Positions 22,437-34,300 of a stretch of DNA of 64,000 nucleotides are shown here, in pieces. The stretch is from NCBI RefSeq assembly GCF_009870125.1, contig NC_046682.1, forward strand, positions 1,550,001 to 1,614,000, in the 5' to 3' direction. A program made the translations under genes and the position numbers. The notes below the pieces were generated by a model. That model was not told where the DNA came from. It was given only the letters and a program-made list of their open reading frames with translations, and did not search any database. The DNA is from Drosophila pseudoobscura (lineage: Eukaryota; Arthropoda; Insecta; Diptera; Drosophilidae). Within the stretch, counting starts at the first letter, position 1. Each line of letters starts with the position of its first letter.

Positions 22437-22858
22437 GAACTGTGCCCGTATCCTTGTATCGATAGGTTTCCTGATGCTATAAGGCGTTGTGCTGCCTTTC
22501 CCGCAATCAGGCGAGCGTGAATGTCTAGGGGGTCGATTCCGAGTACAGTTTCGAGTGCTTTTGTTGGGGTTGACCTCAGCGCCCCTGTAATAGAGAGCAG
22601 AGCCTGTCGCTGAGTCTTTTCCATAAGCTTATGGTATGTCTTCTTTTCAGTAGCCTGCCACCACACTAAGTCTCCATACAGCAGAGTTGGTCGCACCACC
22701 GAGATGTAGATCCAGTGCATTAGAGCAGGTGACAGGCCCCATGTGCTGCTGAGCATCTTCTTGGATGCATAAAGCGCAATGGTAGCCTTCTTCATCCTTT
22801 CCACTACATTGGGCCTCCATGCCAGCTTGCTGTCCAGTACTGTGCCTAGGTATTTCAC
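22385..22858 (-). pseudogene. LOA-type reverse transcriptase C-terminal fragment
   Basis: 157-residue open frame: MKYLGTVLDSKLAWRPNVVE, then ALYASKKMLSSTWGLSP and VRPTLLYGDLVWWQATEKK, then a connection region toward RNase H. No YADD motif was seen upstream: the RT palm is deleted between here and 23150. Confidence 0.65.
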
Positions 22859-23124
22859 CTGTGATTTTGGAGTCAGCCTAGTTTGGTTAATTTTCGGGGG
22901 GGTCTATATCCCGTCCAGTCCTGGTGCTTTTATGCCCGCGAAGGAGTCTATGGCCCAGTGGATTCTCTTAGTGGTTAACAGACCTATTGGGGGGTGCTGT
23001 TACTCAGTTGCTATGTCCTAATGCTCCTTGGCGTCAGTGACCTCGGTGCATCCAGGGAAGTGCGCCTCCATTAGTGCTGTTAGGGCTTCTTTATTGCCCT
23101 CTGTCTACTCTCCGTTGTCTAGTT

Positions 23125-23564
23125 TTAGTTGGCTCTGTACTGTGGGCTGCTTTCAGAGCAGCTTCCGGAGCCTAGCGGTTTCGGGCACTTTCTCAATGTT
23201 GGAGCAGAAGTTTCTCCACGAGTTCCTTTGTGCCTTACGTATTTCCTTCTTGTAGCTCCTAAGTAGGATTTTATATTCCTCATTGACAATCTCTTCGTTC
23301 GCTTGTTTGGCGATCTTGATGAATTCCTTGAGGTTCGTCCAGCCATCCCGCTCCATCGAATGTGGGCATGGGAGCGCTAGGGTCCTCCTCCATTCGCGAG
23401 AACAGTGCCTCGACGAGCTGCGCGTGGACTAACTTCCACTGCGCCGCCGTCATCTTCCCGTTCTCGTCGCTGCGATCGATCAAGGCCACAATGAGATGTC
23501 TCTTGGACACCTCGCTCATGGCCTTCTGTCTCGGCATCCTCGTCTTTGGCTGGGGGGTGGCCAC
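23125..23564 (-). pseudogene. LOA-type LINE ORF1 and ORF2 pre-RT fragments
   Basis: Overlapping short frames. 23280-23564 begins MATPQPKTRMPRQKAMSEVS, a gag-like N-terminus. 23153-23356 continues GWTNLKEFIKIAKQANEE ... WRNFCSNIEKV, the usual region just before the RT. Their direct junction implies loss of most of ORF1 and the whole endonuclease. Confidence 0.5.
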
Positions 23565-23804
23565 CGACGTTTGGGTTGACTTCCCAACCCGTGCTTGCTC
23601 CTTATCTGCCTACATATTTGGCTCGAAGGTCCATACCGGTTAATGTTTTTCGGGGGGACCACCCCCTAGCGTTTTATGCCTGGCCGCCAGGCACCTCTAG
23701 CCATGGCCTTGGTTCAGTTCCCCCGACTTTAGATCGGGAAGACGATGGACCATAGCCTTAGTCTAGCCTTAGCTAGACACTGCATTACCCCGGGCAGGGC
23801 AAGC

Positions 23805-23841
23805 GACAGTGCATTATCCTCGCCCGGGATAATGCACTGTC
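23805..23841. repeat. 15-bp perfect hairpin in the LINE 5' region
   Basis: Arms GACAGTGCATTATCC (23805-23819) and its exact complement (23827-23841) with a 7-nt loop TCGCCCG. A third related half-copy (CACTGCATTACCCCGGGC) starts near 23779. Confidence 0.85.
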
Positions 23842-23917
23842 CATTGCCCAGCCGGCACCCTCGTGGAGGGTTCAGCTAGAGGGTTTTTGCCATACAAATA
23901 AATATTTCATAAATTTC

Positions 23918-24750
23918 AGGCCAGTGAGCAAGGTCCAGCGCGTGGACGGAACACTTGTGCTGGTAAGTTAAATATTACGTATGTATGTATTTTATAAAGA
24001 TATATATTTTATCCTGATATATATACATATATGTATGTATAATATGTATATGTACCTATTTTCATAAATACTTGCGTGTGAGAAGAAGAACAACCAGCAC
24101 AGTGGGTGAAATGACCAATATAGCAGGAACATTTTTACATCCGTTATATTAGATTTGTGGGAAGAATGGGTTGTGTGCAACGTCCAGAAGGAAGCGTTTC
24201 AGACCTCATAAAGAATATCAATGGCCGAGTCGATTGAGCCCACAAGAGACGATAATCTGTGCATCCACAATTTGTAAGATACAAGAAAATTAATTTGGTC
24301 AATTTGGTCCACAATTTGTAAGATACAAGAAAATTAATTTGGTCAATTTTCGGGCGCTACGCAGCGCCCGACGACACGTCTCTCTCGTACACACCCGTCC
24401 TATGGGATTATAGCCATGCGGTAGATGTGTTCAAGAAATATTATCCTGATGACGATAATATTCTGAACACAGCTTACGACACCATGTTTAATGCAGTTCG
24501 CAATCATTGAGGAAGTGAATCCTCCCAAAAACTTAAGCGCTGCTTACGAGAAGAAGTTGAATGCGATGTAAAATGCGGTGCTGGTAAGAAAATTTCAAAC
24601 CAATAAATGACAATTTTCATTTAAACATTGAAAAATCAACGCTTTGGAGGCCGCCGGAAAATCCCTGAAAGTGGATTTGGCGGAAGTGATTAAAGAATTA
24701 AATCTTACTCATCCCGAAGCGTTGATAGAACCATAGCCATACTCATTGTA
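23918..24750 (+). pseudogene. Broken host-like coding fragments with splice-like signals
   Basis: Around 23910-23970 an acceptor-like TTTCAG precedes about 43 nt of coding-like sequence (PVSKVQRVDGTLVL) and a perfect GTAAGT donor. Around 24400-24580 a second stretch reads DYSHAVDVFKKYYPDDDN and ILNTAYDTMFNAVRN with a stop, then EEVNPPKNLSAAYEKKLNAM. Around 24635-24735 a third reads ALEAAGKSLKVDLAEVIKEL, after what looks like a short intron. The fragments appear to be decayed exons of a gene copied as DNA. A DINE-1 remnant sits between the first and second. I do not recognise the parent gene. Confidence 0.4.
24145..24400 (+). mobile_element. DINE-1 remnant
   Basis: Degenerate copy with TTATATTAGATTTGTGGG, GGCCGAGTCGATTGAGCCCA and the 3'-side motif CTACGCAGCGCCCGACG. 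It contains a tandem duplication of about 46 bp (ACAATTTGTAAGATACAAG twice, at about 24267 and 24311). Confidence 0.7.
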
Positions 24751-24898
24751 GGCAATAGTCGGAGTTCTGGTATCTTTACGCTCGTAAATACAAATTGAGG
24801 GGACCCCAAATATAGTGTATTAGGCCCATTGGGAACACAACTCTAAAAAAAACGCACCAAAAACTCTACCTCTTGGGTTGTGTGGAATGAGTAAATAC

Positions 24899-25937
24899 CA
24901 ATTTCAAAATGAGTTTTGGGGTATATTAGATTTTTGGTAAAAGTGGATGTGTGTAACGTCCAGAAGGAATCGTTTCCGACCCCATAAAGTATATATATTC
25001 TTGATCAGCATCAATAGCCGAGTCGATTGAGCCATGTCTGTCTGTCCGTCCGTCCGTCTGTCCGTCCGTCCGTCCGTCTGTCCGTCCGTCCAAAAATTAT
25101 TCAAAACTTTGCCCCGCCCACTTCCGCCCCCACAAAGGGCGAAAATCTGTGGCATCCACAATTTCGACGATACGAGAAAACTAAAAACGCAGAATCGTAG
25201 AAGATGACTATAACTTCTAGAGTGCAAAATCTGAACCAGATCGTATAATTATTACAGCCAGAATCACGAAAACAATTTCACTCTTTCTCGCTCTGTCTCA
25301 CTCTAACACACAGGTTTCATTGTCGGTTTTGCCAATTGCAAAATATGAGTTCAAGGATCTGAGAACCCATAAGAGCTAGAGCAACCAAATTTGGTATCCA
25401 CACTCCTGTGATATCGGACCTTGACCGTTTTGTGTCAAAATCGACACACCCCCTTCCGCCCCCGCAAAGGACGAAAATCTGGGGCATCCACAAATCTCAG
25501 AGACTATTAAGGCTAGAGTAACCAAATTTAGTATCCGCACTCCTGTTAGATCTCACTATAAAACGTATATCTCTAAATTTCGCGCTACCCCCTTCCGCCC
25601 CCACAAAAGAAGAAAATCTGTTGCATCCACAATATTGCAGATTCGAGAAAACTAAACTAACTAAAACGCACAATCATAGAGAATGACCATATATATCCGG
25701 TTGCGGAATCTGGATCAGATCGGATAATTTTTATGGCTAAAAGCAACAAATCAATTTGCAGTGGCTACGCAGCGCCCGACGTCACGCTCAGACTGATTTC
25801 CTGTCTCTCTCGCTCGCACTCTTTGTCGTGTTGTTTAATATTCGCGGAGTATGCCGGAGGAGAGCCATACTGACTAAGTATCGGGTATAAATGTAGAGTT
25901 GCGGTGTCCGCAGCAACTCACAACGTTCCCCCTCGTC
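24899..25937 (+). mobile_element. DINE-1 element, nearly full length
   Basis: Starts at a degenerate 5' end (AAAATGAGTTTTGGGGTATA) and ends CAACGTTCCCCCTCGTC. It shares with the 12.3-kb copy the deletion that joins the GTCY tract to AAAAATTATTC, so both belong to one subfamily. Confidence 0.88.
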
Positions 25938-26780
25938 TGTAAATTTATATAAAAAAAATTAACCTTTGAATACGTGTTTCTTGATTCATTAACAATGAAG
26001 CAAATATACAACAAAATTGGTGTTCGGTGGGTTACATTTAACGCTAATTAATTGACCAATTCATTTTGTTCAAGATTAACTACTTTTAAGTACTAGCATG
26101 GATTATATTTTGACAAAAAAAAGGTTTCGACAAAAAAAACCGTCGCAGTGTTGTGACGTCAATATTGCTGGTATTTGCGGACGTATTTTTATCAAATATT
26201 TCGTGAATATTATATAAATATACTGTTTTATCTTAGCTGTTTTCTACATGACTGGCTTGTTTTCCTGCTATATGATTACTTTGATTGTTTTTGCCTCAAT
26301 TTTCGTCTCGTACATCGATACGAAATCCTACTTAGCCCACTTAAGCCCCCTTTATTTAAACAGTTCAACGACTTGAGGTAAATGGCGGCAAATATTACTG
26401 ATTGTGTAAAATTAATCTCATTTTCAAAATATATTATAAATCCTTCAACGTCTTCAAAATATACCAGCAACTGCGCTATCCAACACTAAGTACAAAAACA
26501 ATTATTCTTTGCCGTGATAAGTATGTACTGGAAATATTCAGAAACATAATTAGTTTATGTTGAGGAACGTATAACAAGTCCATCGCTAAGCGAAGAACCA
26601 TCGCCAAAAGAGAACAAGAAGAGAATGGAAGAGACGAAAATTTGTATAAACACATATGTATTCTTACCGCCGCTGCGACGGAATTTTTCATTACCAAATA
26701 GACATTGAACTGTACGAGAACAAAATAAATACAGTCCACTAAAATCAAATCCGTCGAGCATATTATTCGCGAACAGTTTA
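25938..26780. other. Unassigned AT-rich sequence
   Basis: No convincing gene; only short open frames on both strands. From about 26590 on, the plus strand may already be decayed sequence of the pseudogene that follows. Confidence 0.4.
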
Positions 26781-26789
26781 CATAAAAAA

Positions 26790-27800
26790 CAAAATTTTTA
26801 AGCAAGAGAAGTCCTATCGCTCCTTGGGCAGATCTTGAATATATTTCTGCGCGATACATTGAGAAGCTTTTAACGCACCTAAAGGCTAAGGGTGAGGGCG
26901 AGAGCGTGTTTCTTTATGTACTATCCACTAATCAAAGATCTAATTGTGCCTGCCACCACAGAGAATGTGTACATATGTGCTCTCCAGCTACTTGTCGTCC
27001 AACGAGTCTCTATAACTGGCTCCGTTCTAAACCATCTCCTGCAATTATCTTGCAGAACCATCAGATTCCTGCAGTCGGAAGACTGTCCGTCAATCAAACT
27101 CGGAGGAATACGGCTGATGAAGTCCGTGGCTTGCTTCAGTATGGGTCTGGCATTCATGAGAATCGAATAACGATCACACTCACACATTCACATCAATGTG
27201 GATGACAATGAGCTGTTGCCCAAGATCTCGGCCAAATTGGATCTGCTTTCGTACGTTCTGCAACAGACGCATGTGCACGGCTTTGTGAAAATGGCCGAAC
27301 TGCATCATATACTTTGGAAGAAGCTGGCGATCGTGCCCCCAAGGAGATCATCATCCAGCAGGAACGCGTGACGTTTTATAATCAGTTAATCCTCTTCCAT
27401 ATGCTGCCGCTACTGTTCGCCATTAAATATGCCCACAGGCAGGCGGACGAGGCTTCTCGCACTGAACTGTTCGACGCTTACGTTCTGAAATTAATGGAAA
27501 TGTCGTGTGAGCAGATATTGGCAGATGGTCTGTTCACGCCAGAGTTAGCCAACAAGTGGACCAGGCGTAAAAGCTCGTGCAGCTGGCTATGGAGCATTTC
27601 CCATCGCCGAACATGGCGTTGCTGGTAGTCAATCTGCAGGGCTCTGCCTTGGTTTGCCTGGGTCCCACTATTGTCAAGCGCATGCATGATACCAATGCAT
27701 TTCGGCCAATGAAAATAGTCAAAAATGAAATGAGAAAATTATTGGACGAAAAATCGTCATCGACCTGCACCCTAACAATAGAACGGAGCTGCGAACGTTT
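26790..27800 (+). pseudogene. Frame-broken copy of an unidentified host gene
   Basis: Coding-like plus-strand sequence that keeps changing frame: KRSPIAPWADLEYISARYIE (about 26810), then [21 protein letters not shown] (26916-27165), then [20 protein letters not shown] and [17 protein letters not shown] (about 27195-27330), then 27314-27566 ([20 protein letters not shown] ... [22 protein letters not shown]), then 27577 onward ([21 protein letters not shown]). At least three frameshifts separate them. The pieces look helical and could derive from a large HEAT-type protein, but I cannot name it. No intron is evident, so it may be a retrocopy or a decayed exon. Confidence 0.5.
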
Positions 27801-28800
27801 TCCGGAAATATACCAAATAGTATGGTATATATATTTACTTTACGGAAAAATACTATAAAATATTACCGCGGCCACACTATCCTAAACTCTTCCCGAAAAA
27901 CAATGAAAAGAAATGTGTTACACTTGGCTTGTTTCCCAGAGGGCAACGCCGGCTAGCTGTGTGAATAGGGTTTGGGGGTTTTTACGTGGTGCATGAGACC
28001 AAATGTGTGGCACGCACTGGAAGGCGATGCAACGAACGTGCGATGTGGCTAGGATCGCCCTGCCAGCTAAATCGTCGTCCGCCCCCATCACATGTCTCGC
28101 GCTTCTTGGTTCACACACGCGCAACTGGCACAAACTCACTCAGGTTCACGTTGGACAGTCTTCTTCTCTGCAGTCGACTTTCTCGAACTCCAGTGTTCCT
28201 CTCCAGAAACCTTCTGGCCCGGTTCTGGTGGCTATATCCCTTCCGGCTGTGAGTAAAATTTCTTGCATTATTTGCTCGCCTGCCTTTTTCTTGTATTCAC
28301 TTCAAAATTTCTGTTTTAATCGCTCTACGATTTCCACAATCCACTCCACGTTTTCTAATATTTTCACTCCTATTTATCCCCTTTTCCCTTACTAATACAT
28401 ATAACTAATCCTATTCTTTATATCCCCAGTAACGGCAGTAAATGAAAATATTTGCATCTACTAGAGCTGGTCGACACCAACGGAAATTTTTAGGGACCCT
28501 CGCAAATCAGCAGTATAATCTATACGATATTAATATATATGTATAAGTACGAGTATATACAAGTTATTTTAGGGTGGCTTATATTTTCTTGTTTTAATAT
28601 TCATTGGTTGTTTTAGTTATATTTTATATAGTTATATATATATATATATATATATGTTTTTTTTTTGTTAGCCCGTGCTTGATTTATATTAACATTTGCG
28701 GTGTGTATGAAGTCAAAAATGTATTTGTAGAATTCGATAGGTTCGTTCTTAAAGAATCGGTAGATATCGGTATCGCGACATTTGAAAATCAGATGTGAAG
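27801..28800. other. Unassigned, partly coding-like sequence
   Basis: 27840-27885 contains ATACTATAAAATATTACC followed by CGGCCACACTATCC, which resembles a Drosophila promoter with a motif-1-like GGCCACACTA. 27900-28250 is GC-richer with open frames on both strands (for example plus 28003-28395, 130 aa) that match no family I know. A TA tract lies at 28620-28655. No gene is called. Confidence 0.3.
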
Positions 28801-29047
28801 AATTTTCTCTTCATAAGTTACTTTCATTCTAGCCAGCGAAACTTGACTATTCCAAGACCACTTAGAACCCAATTGATTTGTATAAATCAATAAACCAATT
28901 TTATAAACGGCTAATACGAATGTTTGCGGAAGTGGCAAAGGTAATAGCCCTATGAATGGCTATTAGCTCAGCTGACAGTGACGATAACTTTTTACATGTC
29001 TTGCTTCATTATAAAGCACAGCCGATACAAATTTGACTTGAACTAAT

Positions 29048-29351
29048 GCCCAGAAGAAAGCGTTTTCGACCTCATAAAGTATATATATATATATATATAT
29101 ATACATATATGTGTGTGTATATATATATTGTCGATCACCAGGGTGCCGAATCTATATAAGCTCAAATTATTAATATGGCGAGAAGGAACAAATCAGTTTG
29201 TAGTGGCTACACAACGCCGTCCACGCGCTTACTTTTTTTCTGTCTATCTCTCAAACACTCATCGAGTGTCAGGTATAAGTGGTGGTAGTAAGTGGTAAGT
29301 GGTAAGTGGTAGAGTCGCGGTCGCAGCTGCGACTCACAACGTTACCTCGTC
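29048..29351 (+). mobile_element. DINE-1 remnant with expanded TA tract
   Basis: Retains AAGCGTTTTCGACCTCATAA, a long TA run (29082-29125), the motif AATCAGTTTGTAGTGGCTAC and the 3' end GCGACTCACAACGTTACCTCG. The GTAAGTGGT pentamer-like unit repeats near 29285-29310. The core and GTCY tract are lost. Confidence 0.75.
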
Positions 29352-31337
29352 TTGTTGTGAATCTGTAATTTTCTTATTTAATATAAGCAACTACATATTA
29401 TATTCACTTATTGTTCTATAGTATATGAAAAAAGGTTCAAACACACTAGTCCAAATGGTGATGGCAGGAATTGGAGAGATCTGAGGTCGCTCCGCGGCCG
29501 GCGCGCATCACCACCCTGAATAACTCTTCTACATATATTTATGTACATATGTATTAGTTTATACACCTGTAGATATTAAATGTTTTTTCCTGTGGCATAC
29601 ATAATTTGAATATATGAGATACCGGAATGATTAATGTACAGAATTATCATACTTACTATAATGATGACTCGTTCTCTCTCTCTCTTCTTTGTTCAGTGTG
29701 GCGCACTCTGGCGGATTGAAAGAGGGAGAGAGAGAGAGCTCTAGGGTTCTGTGGTTCTGCAGTGGCAGAGAAGCAATAGAATTGTACGACAACTCTTCGT
29801 GTTGGTGATTCTGAAAATAACTACCTCCAAGCATATGTTCTCTGTCCTCTCAGTCTAGTTTTTCAGTCCAGTCAAGTAGAATACGGTTGCTATTTTACTT
29901 TCAAGTTATATGGACGTATATATGTATATATGTATGTACATGTACATCCACATGTTTTCTATATTCCCTGCTGTTTTTAGAAAATTATTATATATTTTTG
30001 GTACTGTCCAACTGAAATGTAAAATTTTATTGCACGTGTATGTAGAAACTAGATTTATGTGTATGCTTGTGTGTGTTTAATTATGTATGTATTTTATGTA
30101 GCCTACACCTAGACAAGGATAGCTTGTGCTCTTTGCTTATAGCCAAAAGAAAGCTAAGAGAGTAGTCCACTAACATATCATATTGCCATTAATTACATGT
30201 ACATATATAGTGTCTAAATAATCGTTTAGCTTGTACTTGAGTGTACGTATATTATGAGCTGATTTTTTAACATTTCAATTTGTAGTTTAGGTATGAATTT
30301 TGGATCAGCAAAAGACATTTAAATGGCGATTATCTGGCTTGATGAGTTTATACAAATTATAGATTTACATTCTTGATTGGTTTTGACAATGCTATGAAAG
30401 GCAAATAATATTAGACAAATATAAATTTTTAATTGGTCTATTACTTAATGCGCTACTATTACTTTTGTTTTTGTGGGATGGGTATACAGGCTGATTGGTA
30501 GGATGCATGTCAGATTTTCATACACTGTAATATACATACATATATATATGTATTTCCGTATGTGCATGGTTTATTGATTAGTTTAAATTGAATCTTAGAA
30601 AATCAATAATATGCACAAAGAATGATGAACAATCTTACATAAAACCGTTCAGCTCGCCTAAGTACCGGTAAAAAATAGGAATACTTATGTGTGATTATGG
30701 CGTATATACTCGTACGTACGAGAATGTATATAGAGCATATGATCTTAACAACGTGAATGTTAACGTACAGATATGCGTATATGTATATTATGTTGAATGT
30801 GTCCCAATGCATAAGTGGGTTCTAATCGTCAATGCCCGAGTAACATCATTCATAATTTGTATATATTATGTACTATGTATGTATGCATTTATGTTATTCA
30901 TATTTTACAAATATTAAACGTTACTAGCTATCTATTTATGTACGCGTGAATTGGGATATTTTTCTATAGCTACGGCATTGGTGCATGAATGGCACAAAAA
31001 TTGCAACGTTCCCATGAATGCTCTGCTGGTCCCGGTTCGCCGACTCAGACGGAGCATCCTGCGAACAATTGATTCACATATTAGTTAATAATTATTTAAA
31101 ATATACATATGTAATGGCACTTGAACTGAAACTTATATGACTATACAAGGACTATCCTAGAATTTTTTTCTATTTACAACCCCAAGGTGCGTTGCATTAT
31201 CTTCTTTTCTCTTATTTTCATACATGGAGGCTTACGTTATATAGGCATATAGGGCAGGGCAAGAAGTCATACATATAACTAGATATTCTGTGGCTGGTTT
31301 GTATGGCATGCCTTGCTTAAGTCTGCTGATGGCTATC
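29352..31337 (-). other. Sox102F downstream region (3' UTR and flank)
   Basis: About 2 kb of AT-rich sequence with many TATG/CATA tracts. The 3' UTR of Sox102F probably lies in its right-hand part. A CT/GA inverted repeat at 29667-29740 is listed separately. No gene was seen. Confidence 0.5.
29667..29740. repeat. Imperfect CT/GA hairpin
   Basis: A CTCTCTCTCTCTCTT arm (29667-29689) and a GAGGGAGAGAGAGAGAGC arm (29722-29740) can pair over roughly 20 bp around a loop of about 30 nt. It is a pair of inverted microsatellites rather than a recognised RNA. Confidence 0.5.
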
Positions 31338-34300
31338 TTAGTCGTCTAATTCACGCTGGGATGAAATCTCCATTTCCTCTGATGAGAAGCCAGAGGGCGA
31401 TAAGCTCTCTGCAGGATAATAGAAAGTGCCAGAAGTCGCACAGCCCAACGGTTGTGAAGGAGGAGTTCCACATTCATCCCCATGAGCTGCAGCCGCGGCG
31501 GCGGCTGCTACAGCCTGTGTCATGTCCTGCAAATGATAGACAGCTGCGGCAGCCGCAGCGTGCACATGAGGTGGACCATCCTGTCCATTTAAGCAGGAGT
31601 CAGCAGAGGCACTTCCCGGACCCGCAGTACTAGCTCCACCAGTGCGGCACCAGAGCTGCCTCATCTCTGCTCGGCGATTGCGCATCAATACTTTATACTC
31701 TGATATGCGCATCTTCTTTCCATCCACGATACACGTTCGTTTGGGACGCGGCCGGTAGCGGTAGTCTGGATGCTGCTCCATGTGGAGCTTTGAGAGACGC
31801 GATTGCTCTTCATAGTACGGCTGTTTGTCTGCATTCGACATAGCCTTCCAGCGGGCGCCCAAAATTTTCGAAATATTTGAATTATGCATGTCAGGGCAAG
31901 CTTTTAAAATCTTCCTACGCTCATCTTTTGCCCATACCATGAAAGCGTTCATGGGTCTTTTGATGTGTGGCTTGCTATGACTGTGACCATGGCCATGTCC
32001 GTGTCCATTACCATGTCTCTGCGGATGAGTTGATGACGGTGGCTGAGCACCTGGGCTAACTTGATTTTTGTTAAAACAGTCTGGGTCCAATGCTGCGGAG
32101 CGTTCTGAATTCGTGCCGCAACTGTTTGTGGAATCGCGACTGATCCGTGCCGCCCGTGATACGCCAACTCCAATACCAGAGGGGCATAATGTTGGACAAT
32201 CACCCGTAACGCCAGCAGAATTCCATATTTGGCCCTTGAAATAAAAATACAAAGAAAATCTAAATAAATGTGTTGTATTGATTTTGGTACTCTTTAGTAT
32301 TTCGCATTTCTACATGCACACATAGTTTTTCCGACTGATTCCTCTGCGCACAGCATAAGGTACATACATACGCGCCTAGACATCTGTATGGGGTGTGGTG
32401 GGCCGAAGTGATGGTTTTCTCTCAAAAGCGTTGTGTGAGGTGAGTGCTCAGTGTCCTGAGGTTTATCTTGCCAGATGTTGGCAACGAACAGAATAGAGCT
32501 TTTCAAACCTTTAAAATTACATACGTATACCATATACGTACAATATGAGACTCGATGCTGAATTCGCCGGCAGTTTTAAAGTTTAACTGGCAGACATAAG
32601 TCACAGCTCTTATGATTATAATTATAAGACAACCCTTAAAAAAATGTTACTTACACGAGTTTTTAAAAGTGGGGCTTCCATGTCTGTGTAATGATGTTGG
32701 ACTGTATGATGCCAGCCTAATGGCGGACTGGATACGACAGGAGTAAGACTTTCACGTTGGTCTCTTGGGCAACAACTGGTTGGAGAAGAACCCGGCGATC
32801 CTTTCGGCTTGGTTAGATTTAGTGGAACCTCCATTTCGGAGTCTTGAACTGCTTCCGAAAGACTTGCTACGCTATGATCGGCCGGCGAGGATGGGAAGGT
32901 TAGGGAGCACTCTTCTGGGACACTTTGACTCTGGACTAAGGCTGTTCGACCGTGGGGTGACTCTGGTGGCGTGTGGCTGTAGGAAAGCATTGAATAGCTA
33001 TGACACTCCTGAACGGGAGACTCTGGTCTTGACTTGCAGCTTCCTCTCAAAGCTCCAATCTCAAGCGTTGGTAGTGTACCGGAGCTATCCGTCGGCTTAT
33101 TCACACTTGCCGATATTGCGAGAAGATTATTGTTGCTAGAACTGTGGTTATTATTATTGGAAGCGGCCACTGCTGCTGCCGCCAAAGCGGCCTGAATGTG
33201 TGCCGCCGCGACCGCAGCTGTCGGCCACATTGGTTGCATAGCCATTTTGTGTGCGCTCGTTGGTCCATGATGAGTATGACTGTGCTGTGACTGCGAACTC
33301 GCATGGCCAGGCATTAGTTGTATCAGCTGCTGTGCAGGTACTGGTGGACGCAGAAAAGCTGGAAGAAACGGTACCAAATTGCCGGGACTAACAGCAGTTG
33401 CTTGATGTTGATGATGGGGATTCGGCGCTGTAAAACGTCCTGCCCCGAACTGTGTATTCAGCTGATGATGCAGCTCCTGCAGGCTACTCTCTTGCTGCAG
33501 CCTCTGCACATTTTGGAGTTGCTGCTGCTGCTGAATACTTGCATCAATGTCAGTCATGCTATCGAACTGAGTCTGTAACGAAATGAAAGAACGAAATTTC
33601 TGAGAATCGAATGATCTATAATTTGACTTAAAAGCTAAGTGTTTATACTTTGACTTGTACTTGTTTAACATTCCAAATCGAAACGACAGAAAGGACTTTT
33701 TTAAGATAAAGAAAAATGAACTATATTGGCCAGACCAGTATTATTCAAGTATTTTAAAATTTTTCGGTCGTTGACAGTATTACGTGTTACGTGTTACGAC
33801 AGTGTACAGTGTTAAGTGTTTGTGACTGTGATCAGCAATTTCAGAATTTTTCCACTGTTAGAATTTTCATCTTTCTTCCATTTCCTGGAAATAATAATAT
33901 ATTTTTTCTGTTTTGACGCTAGTTCTTTTGTCCGCAAAACTATCGAAAATGAAGCACTTTCTTCACTAAGAAGAGTTACATTTCATGTTAGCTCATTTAG
34001 CACTATACTGAAGTATAATTTTTTAAAGTCCTCAGGCTTTTAGCAAGCTCAGGCTCAGCAAGCACGTGTATCGTTTCGGATTTGTACTTAAAATGACAGG
34101 TGGCTCACCATTACTGCCATTACTGCACTGCAAGAAAGCTGAATGCCAATTCTGTCGGTGTGTATATGAAATGAGTGGGATGGCCAAAAAATGTTTTTTG
34201 CCTGATTGGCTGAGGCACTGCGTTGCGGAACAGACACCTTTTCTTGCCTTACACAATGACAAATCGCAACGAGACGCGTATCCGTGTGAGTATGTGAATT

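Larger units (their letters stand above)
18957..23900 (-). mobile_element. LOA-clade (Bilbo/Loa-like) LINE, rearranged, with a nested LINE
   Basis: Minus-strand non-LTR element. From 5' to 3' one sees: a 5' region with a strong hairpin (23805-23841), a gag-like ORF1 start (23280-23564), an ORF2 pre-RT piece (23153-23356, NSWRNFCSNIEKVPETARL), the RT C-terminus (22385-22858, MKYLGTVLDSKLAWRP ... RPTLLYGDLVWW), an RNase H domain (YTDGSKMDGGVGAG in both copies of the duplication, then FVDSQAAIRSM and VPSHQGIEGNEAADVLAK around 19550-19750) and a C-terminal Cys motif (19156-19518). The RNase H after the RT fits LOA/I-type LINEs. Endonuclease and the catalytic RT core are missing, and frameshifts abound. 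The 3' end is an AACCT array at 18957-18978. Confidence 0.7.

Noticed and set aside
31313..31633. Plus-strand ORF opposite the last Sox102F exon
   Set aside because: Antisense shadow of the Gln/Ala/His-rich coding sequence. The HMG-encoding minus strand clearly explains it.
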